A DNA stretch of 64,000 bases from Ligula intestinalis (taxonomy: Eukaryota > Platyhelminthes > Cestoda > Diphyllobothriidea > Diphyllobothriidae): assembly GCA_036362985.1 (NCBI GenBank), contig JAYGXS010000006.1:14656035-14720034 (forward strand), in the 5' to 3' direction. Shown here one piece after another: positions 46,385 through 58,355 of this stretch. A program made the position numbers and the translations under genes. The notes under the pieces were generated by a model that made no database searches, was not told the origin of the DNA, and was given only the letters and a program-made list of their open reading frames with translations. The number at the start of each line of letters is the position of its first letter. The stretch's first letter is position 1.

Positions 46385-46560
46385 ATATTCGGGATTCAGA
46401 TATAATATCGTGCTCATCATCCCCGGAAGGGGAAGAAGAGGGGCAAGTGCTGGGACGAAATCGTATGCTTGCTGACGTTTCAAAAACATGCTCCTTCTTA
46501 TCGTCAGAGCGTGGTGCTTACTCCTCCGCCGGCCTTGAATTATGTGAAGAACGACGAATA
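46385..46560 (-). repeat. Penelope-like 3' terminal fragment
   Basis: On the minus strand it reads a hammerhead-like motif, then GTCAGCAAGCATACG and CCAGCACTTGCCCCTCTTCT, comparable with the 3' end of the fragment at 21976-22090. No nuclease domain is attached. Confidence 0.55.
46472..46510 (-). ncRNA. Hammerhead ribozyme-like motif (Penelope terminus)
   Basis: On the minus strand CTGACGA (46507-46501) is followed by a hairpin AAGAA-GGAGCATG-TTTTT and GAAACGTC (46481-46474). The core is the same as at 22045-22085, while the stem II pairs differ in sequence but are still paired. Confidence 0.5.
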
Positions 46561-46784
46561 ATCGGCAACAAGCGCGGAAGCCCGGCTTCGCCTTGGCTTC
46601 TTTACCCATTTTTGTCCTTTAATGAAGAAAAAAGGTAAGTTTCCTCTGCAGCTAAACCTTTTGAAACAATTGGTACGTACGAAGGATAAGCAAACAGTAA
46701 TGAAGAACGGTATTGAAAGACGTAGAACTGTAATTGTGGCAACGGAGAGAGTGACGTACGTAACCATTAAGGGAAAACGTGGTG

Positions 46785-47735
46785 GACTTCAAGGAGGAGC
46801 AGTAAGGAGGACACACGTAAAAGTAATAATGGGAGGGACGGAGGTAGGGTAAAATGGCGAGGGAGGAGCAAAAAAGAGCCGAAGTTTGAGTGACTGGGGC
46901 ATTACAGTGGGGACGGTCATAAGTGGGCTATCAATAGGCACCGTAAGTAAGTGGACGATATAACCGTCATACCAATGCTTCATGGTGAAAAACATTCTCC
47001 GAAACTCCGTTGGGTGCTCAAACGTATAAATTCCGTTCTGAACCAACTCCAGATATGGCAACGTAGAGTTGGCCGTGGGAAAAGCACGATTCTTCAAGGT
47101 GAAGTCCAGCCACCTTGAAGGTTTGACCTTGGGACTTGTTGATGGACATTGCAAAGCAAACCTCCACGGGAAACTGCAGACGCCGGAAACTGAAGGTGGT
47201 ATCGGAAGGGATGATGGGAATGCAAGGAATGTAAACAATATCTTTTTTCGAACAACCGGTAATAATGGTGGCCTCTATCAGATAGCCCATCGGACGCTGG
47301 ATAGTCAGCCTAGTGCCATTGCATAGCCGTGGTGTGTCCAGATTTCTCATGAGCATAGTTGGCGTGCCAACTTTCAGAATCAGTTTATGGGAAGGGAAGC
47401 CAGGTATTTCTAAACTGTTCAAGAATTAAATTGGATAATTAACGCAATCTGTAGGATTAACTGTTGTTTCGTAGGATTTGTACAGTCTTTCCACACCTGG
47501 CATAAGGTGGGTTAGTCTCTCGTTAATGGCATTGACGAATTTGTTTGTGGGGGCCACCAAACGGAGCGGTCTTTTCTGTGATATCATGCAGAGTTCTATC
47601 CAGCGCTTCTAGTGCAATCCTTTTTGCCATTGTGCACTCGTCCCAAATTATTGCGGAGCATCGCTTCAGCAATTCAGCTGAACCACTGCCTCTGCTTACT
47701 TGAGTGTGTGCGAGAGACCTGGAAAGATTACCCAT
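46785..47735 (-). pseudogene. Helitron helicase, C-terminal part
   Basis: Read from 47735 down, it encodes NLSRSLAHTQVSRGSGSAE, AIIWDECTMAKRIALEALDR (the Walker B/DEAD-like box of PIF1-type helicases), INERLTHLMPGVERLYKS, LTIQRPMGYLIEATIITG and finally FPVEVCFAMSINKSQGQTFK with GLHLEESCFSHGQLYVA. The order is that of Helitron replicase-helicases. Stops and frame changes separate the blocks. The Walker A segment that should precede it is missing on both sides of the LINE insertion. Confidence 0.85.
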
Positions 47736-50161
47736 GGTATGGAAGCTATTTGGCTGACAATTAAGGCACGGGGGTCGCAACCCCTGGAAGCCGTGACCGT
47801 CTACCAACCACCGCGGACAAACAGTGATACAGATGCGCGTTTACTGGTGTGCATAAAGGAGATAGGAAGTTGACCTGATGTTGTAATCATGGGTGACTTC
47901 AATGCGCCCAGCATATGTTGGAACAATTTGCGGGCCAATTGTTCTAAAAATGCCTTCGATCACCATCTGCTAAAAACAACACTTGAGGCCCTTCTCCACA
48001 ACACGTCCTAGTTTCAACTAGAGCACGTGGAGGGCAACATGCTAGTTGTTTAAATTTAGTCTTCACGAAGCATTCCGACACTATAGACGAGGTATGCTGC
48101 CTACCTCCACTAGGTCGAAGTGATCACGCCGTACTTTCGTGGGAGTATGGTCTTTTCTCGTTACCCTTTACAGTAGACGAACCAAGGCTGAATGTATGGC
48201 TAGGTAACTTCTCACAAATGAGAGTAGAGGCATCACAAATATACTGGGGTCTTCTTTTCTCCGGGGATGTCACTGAGGACTGGAATACATTTAAGGAGTG
48301 GTTGTTGCAGCAAATGCCTAGTCATTGTCCACTTTCACTGCCCAAGGTGTCTAGCCGACCTCCATGGCTGAACAGAGCTATCAAAAGAGAGATCAATAAA
48401 AAAGAAAGCTTTGGAAGAAGTTTTCCATCACAAGCCGCAACGAAGATTTTGAACAGTACAAAATCCAGCGAAACAAGGTTAAAAATGGTTTTCAAAGCAC
48501 GACGGGACTTTCAGAGCGATAAACTTCGTCGAGCTGTCAATAATCCAACGTTTCTATACAGTTATTTACGGAAAAGCACACGTAACAGAAACCCGATTCA
48601 TGTTATGCAAAATGATAACGGTCACGAAATCTCCGACTGAAAAAACAAAGCAGAACATTTTGCTGAGTTCTTTCAGTCGGTCTTCACCATAAAACCTCCC
48701 TTCGTCGCAAATGTGGACGAGGTCATGAGAGCAACAAATATTGGAGATATTTTGTTTGAAGAAGAGACGATTTTTCAAGAACTAAAAAACTTGAAGGAAT
48801 GTAAATATCCGGGTCCAGATGAAATTCCTGCCAAACTGCTCAAGGAACTTGCTAGAGAGCTATCTACACCCCTTTCACTGGTGTGCCAGAAAACGTTTGA
48901 TACTGGAATACTTCCTCCGGACTGGAAATTAGTGCATATTACACTGCTTTACAAAAGCGGAAGTCGTGCATCTGCGAATAACTACAGACCCGTGATTCTA
49001 ACCTCTATATGCTGATAAGTAATGGAGAAGATCATCAAAAAGTAAGATATATTATGAAACTCACAATATATTTTCGAATGCGCAATTTGGATTTCGTAGG
49101 GTAAGGTCATGTGTAACAAACTTGCTTTATAGGTTGAAAAGTTGGACAAAGGCAATTGATGCAAAAGAAACCGTACATTGATTTCCGGAAGGCCTTCGAC
49201 AGTGTTCCACACCAACGTCTCCTACATGAGTTGAGACTGATGGGTATCGGAGGCAGACTTCTTACATGGATTGAGAATTTCCTATCTGTTCGTTCCCAAA
49301 CGGTGTGTGTAGGATGACAACAATCAAGGCCGACAGTAATCGAGAGCGGAGTCCCTCAAGGTTCAGTACTCGGACCCACCCTCTTTTTCTTGTTCGTTAA
49401 TGATTGTGTACAGGAATTGGACTGCGAGTGTGCCATGTTTGCAGATGATGTAAAAATATGGAAGGTCATCAGGTCTGCTGCCGATGAAGATAACTTTCAG
49501 GAAAATCTTTGTCGATTAAACGATTGGTCGCATAGATGGCTGCTGTCCTTCAATTCGAATGAATGCACTCTGCTGCGCCTGGGTACTCGAAATGCGGTGC
49601 CTTATGCGCGACCCTACCACCTGAACGGAATCCCACTGCAAGAAACAGAAATACAGAAGGATCTCGGCATCTGAATGGCAGACAATCTGAAACCTTCTAC
49701 ATAATGTTGTAAGGTGGCTAAAACTGCAACTTCAATGTTGTACGCCATCAAGCGGGCATTCACGGCTTTTGATGAAGACTATTTCTCGAAAATCTTCGGT
49801 ATCGTCATAAGGCCACATCTTGAATACCCGATTCAAGCCTGGAGACCGTGGATGCGGCAGGATTATAACGTATTTGAGAGGGTGCAGCGGTGGGTAACAA
49901 AATAAGTAAGAGGCCAAGGTTCACTACCATATGAGATCCGCCTAAATAACCTTAATCTCTATCCTTTGAGTTATAGGCAAGTACGCGGAGATTCGATACA
50001 AACCTTCCATATCATGCGTGGCTTTGACTGCGCTCTCATATGTGACGAATTCTTCCAACTCGCCACTACAGCTAATCTCCGGGGGCATTCCTTCAAACTG
50101 TATGTGCCCCAAGGACGATTGGATGTACGGAAGAATTTTTTCTCTAATCGTGTCGTGGACC

Positions 50162-50584
50162 TATAGGAGTAAAGGTTAAGACGGTTAACCCTCACGGCTA
50201 CAAGCATTCAGGCCCTGGTTCCTTATGCGATTGGAAAGAAGACGGTGGAAAAGCGACAGTAGAACGAACAATGTATTGTCTACAAGGGTTAGGAGGAAGC
50301 CGCCGCTGCGTCCGGCATGGTGTCCGGCCGGGAGAGCGCGTGAGCCGCCGTCTCGCTCAGAGGCGATTTCCAAGTGTTCGTTAGCGCAGGATTTCAGTGA
50401 TTACCGAAAAATGGTCATAGTCCCAGAGCGCTGTTTGGACTACGCGAGCCCCAGTCGGCTAGAGCAAAGGTCACGCGTGCGCTTGTGGCCACCGCGCTGT
50501 CGACTGGGCGAGACCAAGATTTACCCTGGGAAGACACGCAGTGGTATCTCGCGTTCGGGGGCGGTTGGCTGCAAGACCGCCACA
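50162..50584. repeat. Left terminal direct repeat
   Basis: It shares about 370 bp with 51224-51594 with only a handful of differences by eye (for example TTATGCGATT against TTAGGCGATT, GTGGTATCTC against GTGGCATCTC). It has about 33 extra bases after the initial TATAGGA. Confidence 0.85.
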
Positions 50585-51204
50585 AGTGCTCTCCTCAAAG
50601 ACCGTAGTTTATCGATGAAAGAGATCGAACGAAGGAAGATTAGTTAAAGATAGGAAGGAGGAACGTACCAACGGTAGATTTCGAACAGCTGGTATTCGTG
50701 TGGGTGGCTTGCGAGAGCCAGGTTGAAGGGACGGTTGTGGCCTGCATGAGCTTCCGTGGCTGGCATACGAGAGGCTGGGTAGTGCCGCCAGTGCCGCTTG
50801 GGAGGAGGAAAGGTCTTCTCGCGTCCGCGTGGGCAACTGGGTCTGCGGTAGGAGGAAAGTTCTCGACTACGCGTGCATCCGCATCCTGTAGGAGATTTGT
50901 CATCTCAACTACGTGGGAGGGAAACCTGGTTGGTTGCGTAGAACTTCGACGGCAAATCAGAATGCCGTGTTAGTGTCCGCTGGGAGAAGGAAGGGATACC
51001 ATTGACAGTTGGAGGAGGATCAGAGTTTGGAAAGGAGGTCTGGGCATTGGCACTCATAGCAGAAAACAGCTCCGTGGGATGGGAAAGGAACCACAGCCAG
51101 GAGTCACTGGGCTGTGAACAGATGAGGATCTCCGTATCGCTTCATTGAAGTCAGCCACATCAGAAATTGAGTTAAGAGCTCATCTCACGATAGGGGTCAC
51201 CAGT

Positions 51205-51594
51205 TATAGGACGAACTTCGAGGCCTGGTTCCTTAGGCGATTGGAAAGAAGACGGTGGAAAAGCGACAGTAGAACGAACAATGTATTGTCTACAACGGTT
51301 AGGAGGAAGCCGCCGCTGCGTCCGGCATGGTGTCCGGCCGGGAGAGCGCGTGAGCCGCCGTCTCGCTCAGAGGCGATTTCCAAGTGTTCGTTAGCGCAGG
51401 ATTTCAGTGATTACCGAAAAATGGTCATAGTCCCAGAGCGCTGTTTGGACTACGCGAGCCCCAGTCGGCTAGAGCAAAGGTCACGCGTGCGCTTGTGGCC
51501 ACCGCGCTGTCGACTGGGCGAGACCAAGATTTACCCTGGGAAGACACGCAGTGGCATCTCGCGTTCGGAGGCGGTTGGCTGTAAGATCGCAACA
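51205..51594. repeat. Right terminal direct repeat
   Basis: Begins TATAGGACGAACTTCGAGG and ends GTAAGATCGCAACA, next to the duplicated GACC. Both repeats contain the GC-rich block CCGCCGCTGCGTCCGGCATG. Confidence 0.85.
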
Positions 51595-51865
51595 GACCCG
51601 TGGAATACCGTTTCCAAGGCGAATGTTGTGTTATAATCTGTGGAGACATTCAAACATCGACTTGATATGCAAATGCTACAACACAACGTGAACGATGTGA
51701 CAAATTAACCTTGAAACACCACTGCACCATGTGACTGTCTATATTTTCCTGACTGAAAACTTGTTATTAATGTTTATAATTCTTGAGATTTTGATGTGAC
51801 AAATAGGGAGTTCAAAGGCGTGAGCCTATTTTTCCCTCAAATATACTGACTGTCTGAATGACTGC

Positions 51866-53440
51866 GACCATGGACACCGTCAAGAATAGTGTTGAATGTG
51901 TGCAGTTGGTTGACCAGTAGCCTTGGTTTGTTCAGAGAAACGTATGCTGCCAGCTTGGTAAGATTGTAGCAAAGGTCATGCTGTAGTTAAGTGGTTAGCT
52001 GACTTCCAACGCTTCTGTCAAGCAGAGGGAATCCATATGTACGAAGTTGCTCACCACCCATGCCAGCCAAGATGTCCTTAATGGAAATTAGGGCCATTTT
52101 GAAGATGGCGAAATTCAATTCGCCGCCATTTTGCAACTGCAGCTGATACCGGCAGTTTTCAGACATATCATTTCTGAACTTTAACTACAGGCCGCAAGGG
52201 CAAGCCAACTCACAACTCCTAATCAACAAAGCAACGAGGCGCCGTAGTCGGTTTGAAGTGTTAGTAATAACAGCCTTAGCAATGGTATTCTCCCAATGAT
52301 TGCCATTTTCAAGTAAACCACGCATCATGCAGGCTTCTCTGTAAGTTGAACACAAAGAAGCATCCACCGTTCGGAGATCTTCAAAAGATTTTGGACCCCG
52401 AACCTCGTGAAGATGCATTCGTATGAAGAAACACTCTTATTTAGATGGATGAATAATGTAAATTTTACCCAGTTCAAAATCGCATTTGATTCCTGAATGT
52501 CCTTCAATCGCCATTCCTTTCTTTCGCCGAGCCCAGGTGTTTTGTTTCCAAGTGAAGTATGAGGGGACATCAACATAAAAAAGCGTCCGGGCAAAGATAT
52601 CTTGCTGGCACAATTTGAAGAAAGCAGTCAAGGTCGTGTCTCTCGGATTTTGAAGTTCATCCGCTAAGGATTCCTCCGTAAAGTAAATCCATTGGCCGTT
52701 TTCAAGGTGGACGCTTAAATGTTCAAGGACCGGAACTCGGTTGTGGATATTAAAACCAAAGAATCCCCAGAAAGCCTCATTGCTGCTGATGTATCGGCCC
52801 ATTTCTTATTGAGTAATCTCGTCGTTGCGTGAACGGTGGTTGAGAGAAAATAAGGCTGCATCGGAGCCTTTGTTAATGTATTTGCAGACGTAGTTGATGG
52901 ACTTTACAGAGTTGCAAAAATAGACGTTGATGTGGGCGTACGGCACAATCCAACGGTTATCGATTCCCACACGTCTGTGTCGCCTTTCACTGACAACAGT
53001 TGTGAACCCACCAATCTCAGGCCGTCTTCGTCTGTACAGAGGGTAGCCGTCTGCGTCAGTCTGAGTTGTGGCAATGAACCACTTGGGATACTTTTTTGTG
53101 CATTTCCCATTCTTCATGCAAGGGCTGCTGGGGTTCAGCTCACCACATGGACCATGCCCCATCTGCGTTTTGACTGTTTCAAACAGAACAGGGTCAGCCG
53201 CCAGGTCGGCCAACTCTGCACATACGAATTTTGTCAACATCAGCAGAACGCAATTTTTCCTGCAGCCAGACCAAAAATGTGTGCGTAAGGCAGTCCTATC
53301 TTTTGCCACTCGACAGTGTTCATGTGGAACCAAAGCGCACCGAAAATTTTAAATCTAGTGATGAGTTTCATCATGCTTTTCAATTTTGGCTGAAATACCT
53401 GCGCCGAAAAATCATGGCGATCTTTGGTCATTTGACCGGG
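51866..53440 (-). pseudogene. Helitron Rep and N-terminal helicase part
   Basis: Read from 53440 down, it encodes the Rep region with VEWQKIGLPYAHIF (canonical GLPHAHIL, so the first His of the HUH motif is Tyr), FETVKTQMGHGPCGELNPSS, CMKNGKCTKKYPKWF, DGYPLYRRRRPEIGG, NRWIVPYAHINVYFCNSVKS and VCKYINKGSDAAL. GRYISSNEAFWGFFGFNIHN, HLENGQWIYFTEESL, SFEDLRTVDASLCSTYREAC and LTKLAAYVSLNKPRLL follow. All are typical Helitron blocks in the right order, with at least three frame breaks. The LINE begins right after the segment that should lead to Walker A. Confidence 0.9.
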
Positions 53441-56400
53441 GAACAGTTCAACAGCAATTTCAGGCCAAGATGGGTTGCATGGGGTGAATTTAAGGCGTGA
53501 ATAATAAGTGAAGCCAAGGCTATATCTATTCCCCCGCCCAACTGCTTAAAGTATTAAGTGGTTAAACATTTACTTTTTGGTTAGGGAACGTAAATTAATG
53601 TGTAGTTGTGGCGGAATTCATCAACAAAATTTCAATTAAATAAGATGATGCTTGTTTCTGTAAACTAAGAGGGTTAAATTCAACCAACATTAATCTCTAT
53701 TGCATAGAATACGAAATGTAGTCGAGGAATATTTGATCTTACGCAGGCAGAATTAAAAATAAAATGGAAATTACTCCTCCTATAGGTGGAATGTAACAAA
53801 AAATGTAAAGTTAAGCTACCGAGCATTTGAAAGTAGATTTTTATTATAATTCAACGGGAGTTTTTGGCCTCTATAATCATGCTTGCCGAATGAAATAAAT
53901 AAATCTGGGCGTCCAAAACTTTGAACGTAAACCAAAGCATCTTGAGCTTTCTCATGCATATAGCGAGGTGACCCAGTGTGGCTTGAAGGTAAGATGAGAA
54001 GTTGACCGCGACCAATATTACCCCCGTCATTAAGGATATTGGCTCTTGATAGACGTAATTGTCCGTACGAAGCTCTTTCTGTGAACGTTTTTTTCGGTTT
54101 TTAGCGGAAATTTAGCTAAAAGCAAAAACTTATTTGATAAGTATCGTTGGGTTCAGCAAACTACATAGGAATATTCTCAAAAAAGGTTGAATTTGTTGTT
54201 TGTTTGACTCTTGCATTAGTTATTTGGTGTCACGTCTCTTGACGCAAGCCGCAAAACAAACCGTCACTGTAAATTCAAGTCGTTGACACTTAAGTGTTCA
54301 ATGGCCGAAGGCAGCGGATTAAGCCCTTGCTGCGTCGGCAGCGGGGTGAGGGGATAGTGGTTCATGTGTCCACGGCCGCATGGGGGTCAGCGTTGAAGTA
54401 GGCAAAAGGGATTCGCGACAGCGGCGGACAGGCATGCGCTTTAGCGAAATAGGCGAACAAACCTGTGAGTCTTGATGCCAGCAAATCAAAAACGGTATAG
54501 GAACCGCACAAAGCTACAAGATATCTTTTATTAAGTATACAGATGGAGAATATAGAGACGCCAAATACTGAACTTATCGGTGTAAGAACGGAATAACGGA
54601 GCATAACGGAATCCAATAGGAGAGGGTCAATAATACAGAAAAGGTCTTCACAACTTAACAAACTATTTCAACCAAAACGCGTCGGGTTCCGTTTGTTACA
54701 GAGGCTAAACCGACCCCTTTGTTTTTATGTGACTTTTGTTGTTTTTGAATTTTAGTGGATTTTGCAACTATGCGAAAATTCATGTTTTTGATAACCGTTT
54801 TCGTGGCGGTTCCAGGGACCTGTCTGGAAAACTTGCCATCTGATGCAGTAGAGGATAAAGTATGAATAATTCGAGTCGACGTTTACAATTTGTTATAATC
54901 ATTCATACCGCAATAAACTTTTGCTATCACCACTCTTCTAATAGACTGTATGTTGAATACTTGACCGACAGAATAACATTTTCATGCCATTTCAGGCGAC
55001 CAACATATGAAAAGCTCCCCGAGAGTTAGGATAGTGCCTGTGATAATAAGCCATACGTCCGACTCGACCACTGCAGTTGTATTGTCCGAAAATGTTGACA
55101 TTTGTACATTCTGAAGGGAACGATTCACCTTTACAGGTCTCCATATGTAACATTGGACGAGGTTGTAAATCATCATAGCATACATACGTACGGAGATGAA
55201 TAAGAATTACAAGTCAATAGTATAGAAGCTCGCTTACAATAAAAGAATACGTAGATAATTCAAGTGGAAAGGTAATAAAGAATAGCTACTCAAATGAGTT
55301 CAGTTTAGTTATATTGATATCCTGATAGGACTGTATTTAGAGGTCATGTTTGCATTTGACTTGTATTAATAAACTACTTTTACATTTTCAGTAACATGAA
55401 TTTCCTTTTCGTTAAATTCCACCAATATAAGGTCAAATTTCCATTAATAGCCATCAGTTGACCGAGCAACAGGAGTTTACGCTGAAGGATTTCGGCTATA
55501 TTAAGCTGATTATAACAATTTTAAATGGCTTTAATTTAATATTCTTTGATCCTTTTCAACACAATTAAATATTTATTTACACTCGTTACCCAGAATAAAA
55601 GGTTTAACAACCATTTCTGTAAGACAGTTAGGCGGAGCGATAGGTACTTGTGCGGCACTACAAGGCAGCTATGCCAAGTCCCCTATTGGTTACACACTGT
55701 CTGAGAAAGGCATCGGTATAGTAGAAAAATTCAGAAAATTTTTGTTGACATCATTGCAGGTGAAAAGTGAGCAGCCGGCACTTAGTGGAAAATAGTAAAG
55801 ATGCACGACCACTCACTGATTACGAGTACAATAATTACATAAGTATTGTATCTTGGCTGTGCCAAATGGCACGAGCCATTAGGAGGGACAAATTCAAAAA
55901 TAAGTGGACGCTGAAAAAGGTCCTTGTGCAATCCTTGGAACCTACAGAGGTTTTGAATGCGATTGAGGGATGAAATAACTGTCACTCTTGGGAGGAAAAT
56001 GTATACGAGATGCGAGCGTCATGCTGATGAGGGGGTGGAAGGTGGGACAGGGTAGCCCATCATGGACATCGTCAGTATACGCATGGTATTAGATCAAAAT
56101 AAAACTAAATAAACAAACATAAAAAACAAAACACAAAACAAAATATCTTATTGGGGTCTTCATACTCTACTCCTAACACATTTTGTATTTTCTCATTCGT
56201 TTCCCACTGTATGCAGCGAGAGGACGCAGCTGATGAGCATTCGCGAAATTTATGGTTCCAATAAATTCTGCTGCATTCGCCACCTTCAAATATTATCGAC
56301 AGTTAAACATTCTGAATCTTATATTTCTGCGGATGATTTCAAGTATGTGGAGTCCTTCTCTAACTCTCCGGCCGAACGATGCTTAGAACAAATTCGTTCG

Positions 56401-56570
56401 TATTTGGACGTTCTTTCTTAATGTCGCTACTTGTGTTTTTAGGTCTGAAAGGCTGCCACAACCCATTATTTTGCAAGTTACCCAATGACTGAATGTTCCA
56501 ATGAATGTTCCACCATCTTTTGCCTCACGCCACTATAATTACGACCAAAGCTACCCAGATTTGGAGCTTT
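53441..56570. other. No gene recognised
   Basis: AT-rich DNA without a recognisable coding region. Open stretches at 54362-54661, 55767-55973 and 56233-56421 show no family or splice context. The part 55420-55620 is a diverged copy of the repeat at 24640-24830. Confidence 0.45.
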
Positions 56571-56985
56571 ATTCTTATAATTCATACCTTCCTGCGGTTA
56601 AATTAAGACTTTATCGTGTGTTTGTGCTTCTCATTCTAGAATACTGCTGCCCATTCTTCAATCTATTGAACTAATCTATCCTTTCAAAGATTGAAAATCT
56701 CCAAAGTCATTTCACAAGAAAACTCCATTATCCGACACTTTCAACTACTTCCCACTCAAATAGATGGGATCTAACAAAACTAAAATTTATTTGGATTAAG
56801 AGCCTGAAAGCAGGCTTATATCTCCTCTTCGCCTTGAAAAGTTCAAATCTCTCCAAGCTTTCTGTCGTTACCTTCGTTAGTCATCCTTCTCAACTCTTTG
56901 CTTCTAGGTATGGATTTCTTTTGAATACTTTACCAATTGAAAGTCGGCCTTTAACTAGGCTATCTGCATTCAAGTGAAGACTGCT
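56571..56985 (+). pseudogene. LINE C-terminal remnant
   Basis: In shifting frames it reads RVFVLLILEYCCPFFNLL, LSKIENLQSHFTRKLHYPTL and YGFLLNTLPIESRPLTRLSA. This is the connection after the reverse transcriptase of CR1/jockey-like LINEs (LEYCxPVWxP, IExVQRRFTKRL, FFSxRVxxxWNxLP). It is badly decayed and without the polymerase. It resembles the minus-strand fragment at 4800-5495 more than the two CR1-like LINEs. Confidence 0.55.
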
Positions 56986-57646
56986 CATTTATCTGTGTTA
57001 CTGATTATATTAACCTTTTATTTTCCTCCTCTTTCCTCTTCATGACTCAGACAAATCACCATCGGGAATCTCGGAGACCTTCTTGAAACTATTTTTCTCT
57101 GCCTCGTGCCCCCCAAGAACCTCGAGGTCTCATATTGCCCGTCATTCAAATGATGAACGTAAACCGGACGTACCCAGTGTAAACTGCTCCCGTTTCTTTG
57201 GCTACTTACCATCATTAGAATTCCATTTTGGCTCCTGAGATGCCGAGGCACGAAGTCGACTGGCACTTTATCGCGAGACTTCGTTATATGCGCATAAGCG
57301 ATCGCGAACTTACTATCTATAGGTTCAGTATCTCATTCTGAACTGCTATTGTAGTACTAGCCTCAATCTCATTTTTCTTAACAGATCTTTTCTCTTACAC
57401 TCTTGTTTTAGAAATAGAGGCCCGTTAAATCCTGCCTCTACCTTCGGCGTAGGAGTTTTTACTGCCAATTTCATAATTCACGATTAATTTCAAAACATCG
57501 CTGACTATTGGCCTAAAGGGACAAGCTACGCTTACATTATTACAATTTTGATCTTTTTATATGCACACATTGTCATTATTTTATGTCGCTAGTAAGTTTG
57601 CTTGGGCAGTGCCTTCCTGGTGCAAACAGATATAATTGCTTAATAA

Positions 57647-57820
57647 ATAAACATCGAGGGGGTCGTAGAGGTCACGACCTCCTACCTGAGGTGCCGGATA
57701 TGCGACTATGACACGCACTTACCGATTGCCGAGTCTGCCGACAAGGTGACGAAAACAGGAAAACCCGCCACGATCGTCAACAAACCGTTGATGCTCGATA
57801 TAAGGAAGATGCATCCATAG
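57647..57820 (+). CDS. Short unidentified ORF with CxxC
   Basis: 57 codons open from a stop at 57644 to TAG at 57818-57820, with VEVTTSYLRCRICDYDTHLP and KTGKPATIVNKPLMLDIRKM. Composition looks coding and there is one CxxC pair, but no family is recognised and neither a start nor splice sites are convincing. It could equally be a transposon remnant. Confidence 0.25.
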   Translation: MNIEGVVEVTTSYLRCRICDYDTHLPIAESADKVTKTGKPATIVNKPLMLDIRKMHP

Positions 57821-57989
57821 GGGATGGCTTTGACGCAGAACATAACTTTATAAATAAATGCTGAATGCTTTCGAATTTAACGCAAGTCCGCATTTTCGAT
57901 AAAATTAAGTGGATTGCTGTCTATTTGGTCATCCATCCACCTTGATGGAAGATGAATAGGAAGTGGAGGTCTTTGACCACTACAATCTG

Positions 57990-58355
57990 TGGAGCATCCT
58001 TTGAGTGAAGTATACCCACTTCGGCTCAAGTGAGACAGTCGGCACAAGCTGTGATAAAATCACAAGGATATCCCAGGTCATTCTGGAAAGACGACTGAGG
58101 TGCTTTGGACACGTTCTTCGTCGCCAGTCTCAAGAGATCTGTGTTACTGCCCTCGACTTGAAGCCGCTGCCTTATTGGAAATGTCGAAGTGGGGTCAACT
58201 CAAGACCTGGATTGACTCATTTCGTCAGGACATGGAAGTGCTGCTTGGAATTTCGGTATTCGGTCTCCAACGCTGGCGTTGAATTGTCCACGTCTGCGGC
58301 TTCGGATCGTCGCACGTGGAGAAGCACCATTCGGGACATAATGGAGGCCGGCTAG
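57990..58355 (+). pseudogene. RTE-like LINE C-terminal fragment
   Basis: It encodes ISQVILERRLRCFGHVLRRQ, then ALDLKPLPYWKCRSG and, after a frame change, TWIDSFRQDMEVLLGISVFG and RRTWRSTIRDIMEAG. This is the typical C-terminus of RTE-type LINEs (RRLRWFGHVLRR, WRGTIRDIxEAG). The polymerase is not nearby. Confidence 0.7.

Larger units (their letters stand above)
50162..51594. mobile_element. Terminal-direct-repeat element (TRIM-like), 1433 bp
   Basis: It splits the LINE ORF exactly. GACC precedes it (50158-50161) and GACC follows it (51595-51598), and removing it restores a D-P-W-N reading typical of LINE C-termini (RVVD...PWN). The ends are direct repeats of 423 and 390 bp. They begin TATAGG and end CCACA/AACA rather than the TG...CA of ordinary LTRs. 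The 620-bp middle has no recognisable protein, primer-binding site or clear polypurine tract. It fits a miniature terminal-repeat retroelement, but the class is unproven. Confidence 0.75.
47750..51715 (+). pseudogene. Decayed LINE ORF2
   Basis: Successive pieces of the same ORF as at 34786-37578: endonuclease box VVIMGDFNAPSICWNN near 47880, the linker (48218-48640, WLNRAIKREINKK), reverse transcriptase (48713-49015, YPGPDEIPAKLLKELARELS; 49390-49674, FADDVKIWK) and C-terminal domain to 50160. The reading frame resumes after the nested insertion at 51598 with WNTVSKANVVL and VETFKHRLDMQ. Many stops and frame shifts make it inactive. Confidence 0.85.
47738..51862 (+). mobile_element. CR1-like LINE, 5'-truncated, inserted in Helitron
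   Basis: It begins inside the endonuclease (EAIWLTIKARGSQPLEAVTV, cf. EAIWLTIKVPESPSLEVLTV in the LINE at 34786). It ends with GAGTTCAAAGGCGTGAGCC and CCCTCAAATATACTGAC, the family 3' end. Both sides continue into Helitron sequence on the opposite strand. It is interrupted by the terminal-repeat element at 50162-51594. Confidence 0.85.

Noticed and set aside
50225..51636. Long open frames in the two terminal direct repeats
   Set aside because: Both come from the same GC-rich repeat, with Arg/Pro-rich composition and no protein family match.
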